From Dolomedes plantarius (Eukaryota > Arthropoda > Arachnida > Araneae > Dolomedidae): a stretch of DNA of 64,000 nucleotides. Where the stretch lies: assembly GCA_907164885.2 (NCBI GenBank), contig OU015499.1, positions 154,818,408 to 154,882,407 of the forward strand, read 5' to 3'. The translations under genes were made by a program, and so were the position numbers. The notes under the pieces were generated by a model. The model saw nothing but the letters and a program-made list of their open reading frames with translations. It did no database searches and was not told the DNA's origin. Position 1 is the stretch's first letter. The number at the start of each line of letters is the position of its first letter. Positions 56,476-64,000 of the stretch are shown piece by piece.

Positions 56476-56644
56476 CTAAAGTTTAAAAAAATAAATAATA
56501 GTACATACATGTAGTAATTGATAAAAACTAATTTTCTCATTGATTCTTGCACAAAATTTATAATCTAGACATTTTAAGGAATTCTTCCAAAAAAGACATT
56601 GAGTCACTAAAAATACAGTATTACAAAAAGTATAAAAAATAAAT

Positions 56645-56925
56645 TTCAGGTAGTCTTCTAACGAAACTACCATAGGATTACTTACTTACCTCTTATATAT
56701 GTACGTATGTATGTGTTATGTATATATGTATATATACATCTATGCATATATATATATATATATGTCAAAATTTTGACACATTTTGGTACTTTTCTGTTTG
56801 CCTAAGGGATACAGACTAGGTTTGGCACATTACCAAAATTATAACTCGCCATGACAGACGGTTTTAGCATCTGAAATTTTGCTTTCCAGAGGACTTATGG
56901 AGGAACGTAATCCTATGTTAAAAAT
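56645..56925. repeat. Dispersed repeat (MITE-like), copy 2
   Basis: Related to 20945-21170, with a (TATG/TA)n insertion near 56696-56762. It shares GGTTTGGCAC, CAAAATTATAACTCG and GGAACGTAATCCT. Confidence 0.5.
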
Positions 56926-57003
56926 ACAGGTCTTCTTCTAAATGTTTAGTTCATAACATCTTTGCTGAGCTTTGACTATTTTTTTATTTTTAATACTTTA
57001 TAA

Positions 57004-57421
57004 CAGGGGTCCCCAACCTTTTTGTACCTAAGAGCACATTCTAGAATACCGGTCGGACGGCAGGCACCATTTGTTTTCTCAAGGGGAATTTATAGTTGGC
57101 CATAGTTAATAATACATACACATAATATACAAAAATACATATAATTCCAAAAATATAATTAAACATAAAAAACTATTGTTAATATTCTTGTGTAAAATAA
57201 ATTATTACTAAATAATGCATACAAAATCTACAAAGTATAGAAATTCTTTATAAAAACCGCCATGTCTACTTTTGTGTGGTTAATCATTAAAAATAAGAAA
57301 ACTTTCACATAGCATTTTATTGAAAACTGAAATATTTTTATCGTGGTCGCACAACGGTGGGCACATGTGAAATGATCGGCGGGCGTTGTGGTGCCCGTGG
57401 GCATAGGGTTGGGGACCCCTG
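57004..57421. mobile_element. hAT-type MITE, 418 bp
   Basis: Perfect inverted CAGGGGTCCCCAACC ends and perfect 8-bp duplication CTTTATAA (56996-57003 and 57422-57429). The end sequence is a common hAT terminus in animals. In a sorting-nexin intron. Confidence 0.95.
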
Positions 57422-57708
57422 CTTTATAATATCAGATTTGGTTACAGGGATGAAAAACTATTTGCTTGGCTCTATGTACCTAGTCTTAGCATACTTTAGA
57501 GGTTTTGTCAGTTTGCTTTAGTCATTAGTACTTTAAAAGTAAACATGCATCACAAGTCATATGGTGTTGTGGATAACTGTTCCCAAGACTTCATGTTTAT
57601 AAAGACTAGCTGAAAAAAATTTACATAAGCACACACAGGAACAAGTAATATATAAAAAAAAATTTTTTAAAGTCAATTCCTACTTAGGTCAACAAAGAAA
57701 AATTTGAG

Positions 57709-58119
57709 TGTGAACTAATAGTAGGAATTGAAAAAAAGGATTGCCTGCCAGAACCTTGCCTACTGTGCGAGATTAGGAGGGGGGGAAAGAAAGAGAAAAA
57801 GTTTGTCAGGTTGGGGATTCGATCTTCCAACCTACAGGACGGGAGAAGCCCGCGATACCGCAATGCTACCGTTTACACAGTAACAAGAGGGAAATTACTA
57901 TTCAAGAGCAAGAGACGCTCTAGGTCTAAAACTAAAATTGATTAATTAAATTTAATTAATGAAATAATATTTGAAAAAACTGTATTAACATCAAGTGTCA
58001 TCCACTACAAGTTTAAAAAAATGTATTGAGTGGATGAATAAAAAGTAATTTTATTAACGATTGAAAATTTAAACAAGATATATATAGAGAGAGTGTGAAC
58101 TAATAGTAGGAATTGAAAA
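57709..58119 (-). repeat. tRNA-derived SINE-like unit between 29-bp direct repeats
   Basis: Minus-strand reading of 57750-57890 contains GGTAGCATTGCGGTATCGCG (A-box-like) and AGATCGAATCCCCAACC (B-box-like). The direct repeat GAGTGTGAACTAATAGTAGG plus nine more bases occurs at 57709 and 58091, which could be a long target duplication or a duplicated segment. Confidence 0.5.
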
Positions 58120-58220
58120 ATAAGCTTATGATTCCCCCCTGAAATTCTAGTATAAGAACTAGATTTTTATTAAAAATTGATAAACTAGGTGAAATATTTA
58201 AAGAATTGCTTATTAAAATA

Positions 58221-58825
58221 CAGTAGAGTCTCGATAATCCAAAATTCCGCTTAATCCAAAACCAAAAATCAAAAGAACTAAGGTTACAATAACACCACAA
58301 TGATACTAAGTAATGTTAAGTATATTTCTGAAAATTACAAGAAAATTGAAAGTTAGACAATGTACAGAACTAATTATTACTGAACTACATTGGTTTAAAA
58401 AAATCTTAATTTTTTTACACAGTATAATAAAGTAGGACACAGTAGAATAACAACACATGTTTACGCTAATACTAAACTGACACTTACAGTAATGATACTG
58501 TAGCTGTCTGTGAGAAAGGGCGTGTCAACTGACCCCCCCACCCCCACCCAGCTGCACCTCTTCAACTGTTGAGCGCTGTGACATATTGTTAGTACAACCT
58601 ACACTCTACTGTACTGTACAGTGTTCTGCTCTCTTATCACTCATTTCGTCACGAGATATGGTTATGTTTAGACAGACCTTATAAAATAAACCATGTAATC
58701 ACACGTAATATGTAATATTTATGCAATCATATGTTATTATGCAATTTTAGTTTATTTTAAGAAGGATTTCACTTAATCCAAAAAGGGTCTGGTCCCAATC
58801 ATTTTCGATTATCGCGATTCCACTG
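58221..58825. mobile_element. Tigger-type MITE, 605 bp
   Basis: Ends CAGTAGAGTCTCGATAATCC and the inverse of CAGTGGAATCGCGATAATCG, flanked by TA on both sides. Both ends contain CTTAATCCAAAA-like subterminal repeats. Non-coding. Confidence 0.85.
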
Positions 58826-59424
58826 TAAACTAACTTTTGAAACATCTATTTTAAATTCATAACATTATGCAAACATACTGCAACTAATAGTTTCAATTGG
58901 ACCATGATGGAAGATCAGGTATATGTAATGAGCATTATACCTGATCTTCCAACATAACTATGGTCCAATTTCACTATGTATTTCACTTCCAGCATAACTA
59001 TGGTTTTTTTCACTATGTATTTTTGTAATATTTATACCTAATGAGTTATACACATTCACAAATTTGGAAGACAAAGATCCATTACTTTCCTTGCATACAA
59101 AATATATATGTTGAGTAAGAGTGCTCAGTTGGATATAGTAAGATAAAAATTATTCGACATTTTACTGCATTTTATTGGGCAATCATTCTCCACATATTTT
59201 TTAGATTGTGCCCCCTTGTTCATAAAAAATAAAATCTACTGTACCATCATGACAAAATTTCTCCTATTCACAGTTATGAAAATTAAAAATGACTATCCAG
59301 CAAATAAAGCAGTTTTTAATAAAGTAAAATTATATTTTTGATATTTATTAAAAAATTCAATAAAAAGACAAAATTGAGAATGGTAACATTTTTACATTTA
59401 GACTTTCCTGGCAAGATTTAGGAG
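58826..59424. other. Intron DNA with a hairpin
   Basis: A hairpin at about 58911-58955 pairs GGAAGATCAGGTATA with its inverse across a 12-base loop, followed by a partial direct repeat of CATAACTATGG (near 58953 and 58994). Otherwise unassigned. Confidence 0.45.
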
Positions 59425-59951
59425 TGTAACAACTCCCGTACAATAGCAAATATTTTTTTCACATAATCGATTTAGACAGCTGGAGACAGACAGTCTTGGC
59501 GACATAAAAACCGGAAGTGCTACCAACAGCTCGCGGAACAGGTCATCAGCTACCAAAAGGAAGTGGTCGTACGGAGGTGCCTAGTCGTCTGGGAACAACA
59601 ATAACTGAATAAAGAAAGGTGGTGTTTTCCAGACCTTTCGAGAATGTTCAGCGAAGGTATATAAAGTTACCGGACATGAGCTAAAAAAAGTCAGTGATTC
59701 AGAGACTAAGTTATTCAGAGTGACGCCTGAGCCGGAGATACTGTCGGGCCTAGATAGACTTGAATGAGCGCAGCAACAACTCAAGTCTGACCTTCCTCTT
59801 CGATGCCGTGAACCCGCAAATTTTATTTTTTTATATATATTGTAAATAGCCTGTATTTAGTGAAAAAATGCAATTAAAACATTAAATACAAAAAGGCTGG
59901 CAATCTTTTATTTAAGGCAAAGCCCTTACAGGAGAAATGTGAGTTGTTACA
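59425..59951 (+). mobile_element. Solo LTR, 527 bp
   Basis: Starts TGTAACAACTC and ends GAGTTGTTACA, an 11-bp inverted terminus with TG...CA. It includes TATATAAAG at 59658-59666 and TCAGT at 59691, correctly spaced for a promoter, and is much GC-richer than the intron around it. No clear target duplication was seen. Confidence 0.65.
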
Positions 59952-60208
59952 ATTGTATATGGGTAAAATTCATATGAGAGCAATTCTGAGTTAAAAAAAA
60001 TAATATCTCTAAAATGAAAATAACAGTTTGGCATTTTTTCAGGTACTCAAAGGAAAATAAACATCCAGCCAGGATTGATTATCTAGTCTTGAGCTCACAG
60101 AGCTTACAAACTTCATAAAAACCACGTGTCTATACCAGGACATATAGATACCACAGTTTAAAAACAACTCATATATAATGTATAACTAAGAATGAATAAA
60201 ATGCTTAC

Positions 60209-60302
60209 CTTTTCTATGTATAACAAGTGACTCAACACTAGAATGCAACTTTCGCAATTGTTGATCAAGATTTTCAATTTGCTGCTGCTTTTCTTCAAAC
60301 CA
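60209..60302 (-). CDS. Sorting nexin SNX1/SNX2-like, exon a
   Basis: A 94-nt exon with acceptor TTTTGTGTAG and donor GTAAGC. It encodes WFEEKQQQIENLDQQLRKLH and continues to a His-Arg-Lys, ending one base into the Glu codon finished by the next exon. The WFEEK block starts the BAR domain helices in SNX1/SNX2. Upstream exons with the PX domain must lie right of the window. Confidence 0.95.
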
Positions 60303-61793
60303 CTACACAAAAATAAAACATTAATACTTAAGAGTAAACTTAAATACCCAAATATTTTCCTAAAACATGAATATCAGACAGAGCCTACCTGAATAGCATA
60401 TTGTGGGTTTGTAATTAAAACCTATCCACAAGACAGCATGAAAAAAATATTTCTTTTTGAAAATTAGGTACAACTTAAATATAAAAGTAATCACAGTATA
60501 GTTACAGCTCCTTCTCTTTTGCTTAAAGAAAGATAGTGTTTTAATAATAGTTAAAACTGGTATTATGAACATCGTCCTGGCCCCTGAAATGCTATTATGT
60601 AAAAATTCAGGTTAGATATGCTGTTGATAATGTGAGTGATACAAAATGAACATTATGAATGATACAAAATAATTTGACACTACTAAAAAAAGTGGGAATG
60701 ACAGAAGTTTATGATGAAAACAATTGCCATAAACACATTAAAAATTGAAGAGAGAAGGAGCACAAATACTGAAAATACAAGCAATAAAGAAATACATATT
60801 CCCTTTAAGTTTAGGCTCAGTTATATAACATACAACCTGCAATACAAGTATGACACACAAGAAATAATTTAAAGGGGAAAATTTTCAATATAAGATTGTT
60901 ATGTAACATCATCAATTTCCCCTTTCCTCTTTTAAAAAAGCTAATTAAAATTTTAAGATTAAACAAATAAATAAAAACATACATCAAATGAATATATGTA
61001 AAATAAACTTGTTACAGTATAGAACATGATATAACTTTATAATGAAAACATAAGAATTTTTCTCATAGGTCTCCAAGAATGAGATCTTCAAAGTGAACAT
61101 GTGTTTTCATGTTTCAATTATTTTTCTTAAACATGCTTGTCTTAGTGAGGAAAACAAAAAACCCTCTTCTACGTACATTTAAAGTATACTACAAAATAAA
61201 TTTTTAAAACTAAAAAGTTGATTTCTCATTGCTCCTGATTTTGTTTAACTAAATATTAAATATTTTAAAAGAAAAAAGTAACCAGTTGATTAGTCACCTG
61301 AAAATCTAAATAATCTAACAAGTAGCTATTTATAAAGTGACAAACGGCATGTTATAGAAAGTAAAAAGGGAGAGATAGAAGCCTTGCTACAGTTGCAATG
61401 AAAATTATACCATCTTATTGTTACAAAAACAACTTTTGCTAACTACTGAAATAAAAATTTCAAATTTTTAGGTTAATAACTATAAAATTCCTTAAATTTA
61501 GGATTTCCCCCTTTATTTTCATGATTATGTTGTCCGATTCCAAGACATTTTATTTGGATTTCGAAATTCTCAAACATATACAGGTTTACTAGCTTTCAAC
61601 CTATAATTACCCAACAATACAGCTAATTCATGAAATAAAAACCTTAAACTTAATAAGTATGCATGAAAACATAATTAAAAAACAATAATTGGGGATAGTT
61701 TTAAAAATTACATAAAGTAAGAAAAGAATTATGAGGAAAATGTAGTTTGGGAAACAACAGACTATCAAGTACAGCATGTGTTAAGCATAAATA
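60303..61793. other. Sorting-nexin intron, unassigned
   Basis: AT-rich, no recognisable repeat borders or exons. Confidence 0.4.
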
Positions 61794-62548
61794 CAGGGTG
61801 ATTCAAAATGAATATAGCGATTACAAATGGCTATAACTATTTAATTGAAAAGAATTTATCGTTAAGAATTACACAGAATGTAAAAAGGAAGTTCAAAATT
61901 TTGTTGACATACTTTATAAATGTTCTATGCGACTCCCCTTGGTCACACAGAGAACATCTAAGAGGTAGTCCATTTCACACCATTCATTCTGAAGATTATG
62001 TGGAGTCACCAACGCAAGCACATTAGAAATGTGCATTTTGAGTTCTGGAATTGTTTTCAACAAAGAAAACACATACACAAGGTCTTTCACATAGCCCCAT
62101 AGAAAGAAATCGCAGGGTGCCAAGTCCGGAGATCTAGGTGGCCAAGAGCAGACCACATCGTCGGCATCTCCAGTTCGGCCAAGCTAACGCTTTAAAAGAT
62201 GGTTTAAAAATGTGCAAACCTCCATACCCCAATGTGGGGGTGTTCCATCTTGCTGAAAGATGTAATCCGTATGCCACAGATAGATACGGATTTCACAGAA
62301 CTCAAAATGCACATTTCTAATGTGCTTGCGATGGTGACTCCACATATTCTTCAGAATGTATGGCATGAAATGGACTACCACTTAAATGTTGTCTGTGTGA
62401 CCAGAGGGAGTTGCATAGAACATTTATAAAGTATGCAAACAAAATTTTGAACTTCCTTTTACATTCTGTGTAATTCTTATTGATAAATTCTTTTTGATTA
62501 AATAGTTATAGCCATTTGTAATCGCTATATTCATTTTGAATCACTCTG
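61794..62548 (-). mobile_element. Palindromic mariner-type derivative
   Basis: Ends CAGGGTGATTCAAAATGAAT and the inverse of CAGAGTGATTCAAAATGAAT, flanked by TA. The inverted arms are about 240 bp each (61794 to about 62040 and about 62305 to 62548) and both encode the same transposase C-terminal segment (ELKMHISNVLA, VTPH) on opposite strands. Confidence 0.8.
61914..62381 (-). pseudogene. mariner-type transposase fragment in a fold-back element
   Basis: From right to left on the minus strand: FQQDGTPPHW (second catalytic Asp block) then, after a frame break near 62170, WPPRSPDLAPCDFFLWGYVK (third Asp block) and IPELKMHISNVLALVTPH. This is the common arthropod mariner-group transposase with DD..D motifs. 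Upstream of FQQDG the expected N-terminal half is replaced by an inverted copy of the C-terminal end. Confidence 0.75.
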
Positions 62549-63326
62549 TATTATTACCATGTTGCATGAATATACTAATTTTAAACTAATAATGTGAAAA
62601 ATACACACCAGTAAGTTAGATTTTGTGGTCCTCGCCTGATGACAAAGCAATATTAGAAGATGGTGCATACCACAATGCAGCTGCCCCATTGAGAATTTTA
62701 TCAGCACAAGACACAATGCATGAAATTTCCTTTTACAGACAGTATTTTCTGTTGCAGACGACCAAATAATTATCTGACTTCCACACAGACCTCCCCCCCC
62801 CCCCCCCGAAAAAAAAAAAAAAAGTGTCTGTAGACCAAAGTTCCAAAATCACAGCCCTACAGAGAAGGCAACATCTTAAGTAATTTCCTTACAGTTGATA
62901 TTTCTTCTAACCAAAACCTTAACACTGCTAGTAGACCTAGAAACTACAGATTTATGTGCGACTCAACCATGCAAGAACTGAACCCCAGATATTTCAAACA
63001 AGTCTCCTCCCAAATGAATTGTTCTTTCATAGGTTACCTGTGAATTTTTGTTAAATTAAAAGAGAAAGGATTTCATAATTAACCTATAAACTTTTATGTG
63101 ATACTTCAGTACACTTCTGGTTTATGTACCAATTACAGAGAAAAGTTATCTTTGAAAAACGTTTCTACTGGATTTAAACAAGAATTAATGAAACCACACA
63201 TTCCTTTTAGCATAAAAACTGACTATCTGCACGTACTATAACACAACAGCTTCAAAAACACACTAATCAGTACCACAAGAATGTCACTACAAAAATAAAA
63301 TTTTAGCTTTATTTAGTATAGCATAC
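62549..63326. other. Sorting-nexin intron, unassigned
   Basis: Contains poly-C and poly-A runs near 62790-62823. No gene recognised. Confidence 0.4.
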
Positions 63327-63362
63327 CTGCCAACTTCTCACTTCAGGAATTGGCACAATTTT
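63327..63362 (-). CDS. Possible 36-nt in-frame microexon of the sorting nexin
   Basis: TTGCTTTACAG acceptor and GTATGC donor surround 36 nt that encode KIVPIPEVRSWQ without a stop, phase 0, directly upstream in order of the WFEEK exon. Vertebrate SNX1/SNX2 have a different segment before WFEEK, so this would be a lineage-specific or alternative exon, or a chance pair of splice sites. Confidence 0.3.
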
Positions 63363-64000
63363 CTGTAAAGCAAGTACATTCTTTGTAAAACATAAAATTT
63401 TGACATTCAACAATTCAACTAGTCTTCCCAAAACAGTAATGTGGACTTTAAGATATTAAGCATTTAACAATTTTTAATGTAAAGAATTATGTCTTTTCTA
63501 GATGGAAAAAAAGGGAGTTTTTACATTCTAAACTTAATGACTTTTGAGGATATTTGAATTGACAGACAAGTACTTGACTAAGTAAATACAGCATATTTTA
63601 CATTGCAATTGATTTTTGCAGCACAATGCTCAACATATTTTAAATATTTCAATATTTTTATGAGAAACTACCCTTTATCCCTCAGCACCAGAGATTTCAT
63701 TTAGTATTCTCATAGTCCCCCATACAAAAACAACATTAGCTAGGTTAGTATTCTCATAGTCCCCCATACAAAAACAACTTTAGTTCGGTTAAAACTGTTA
63801 TACAGACATATCAACATTAAAGTAGCTGCACTACATATTTATTTATTCCAGAAATTTTTATACACAATAGGATGTAAAAATTGAAGTCAAATTAACTATA
63901 TGGCAACTTTTGCAAAGCAGAACTCACTTGTTTCAAACCTACTCTACTTACTTCCACGAAAAAAAAAAAAAAAAAAAATACAGACATATTTCAAAAATCA
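63363..64000. other. Sorting-nexin intron, unassigned
   Basis: A short tandem duplication of TTAGTATTCTCATAGTCCCC (near 63702 and 63746) and a poly-A run near 63960. Upstream sorting-nexin exons were not seen. Confidence 0.4.

Overview
The window looks like nuclear DNA of an arthropod, most probably an araneomorph spider. It is AT-rich and intron-bearing, full of (TA)n microsatellites, Helitrons, Tc1/mariner, hAT, piggyBac and pogo elements, LINEs and solo LTRs. The spider assignment rests on a three-exon gene for a secreted knottin-like peptide whose acidic propeptide ends in a spider-type processing motif. This is inference; no database search was possible.

Three host genes can be supported. 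(1) On the minus strand, 17860 to 7802: a 117-codon precursor made of a signal-peptide exon, an acidic propeptide exon ending Glu-Glu-Ser-Arg across a splice junction, and a mature exon with 12 cysteines. The exons are separated by two introns of about 5 kb that are full of transposons. (2) On the plus strand, 25864 to 38191: a 100-codon secreted protein in four small exons with a 10-cysteine pattern like prokineticin/AVIT/colipase-fold proteins and a Thr-rich tail. It has a TATA box and arthropod initiator upstream and a poly(A) signal downstream. The two genes are head to head, 8.0 kb apart, and are the most interesting content. (3) On the minus strand, 60302 to 52123: four exons of a sorting nexin of the SNX1/SNX2 type (BAR domain part), running off the window at its 5' side and lacking a visible last exon.

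Almost everything else is mobile DNA, often nested, and several insertions can be read exactly from target-site duplications. 1-7.5 kb: a pogo/Tigger remnant followed by serial Helitrons with a trapped hAT transposase piece. 7.5-18 kb: toxin-like gene and the elements in its introns (Helitrons, a fold-back element split by a TA-inserted element, LTR-like repeats, LINE pieces, a mariner-like element). 18-25.7 kb: a Tc1 element, a Tigger remnant with a solo LTR inside it, LINE and hAT pieces. 25.8-38.3 kb: prokineticin-like gene; its intron 2 holds a Helitron with helicase remnants, a SINE and a hAT/Helitron/Helitron nest, and its intron 3 holds a pogo element, a mariner-like element and a SINE. 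38.3-48.1 kb: a gypsy-type LTR/gag fragment split by a Mutator-like element with 9-bp duplications, and a LINE split by two further DNA transposons. 48.1-64 kb: fold-back and piggyBac remnants, then the sorting-nexin gene with MITEs, a solo LTR and a palindromic mariner derivative in its introns.

No CRISPR, operon or bacterial feature is present. No rRNA gene or intact tRNA gene was recognised. Exon calls come from reading splice sites and frame by eye; RNA data would settle them.
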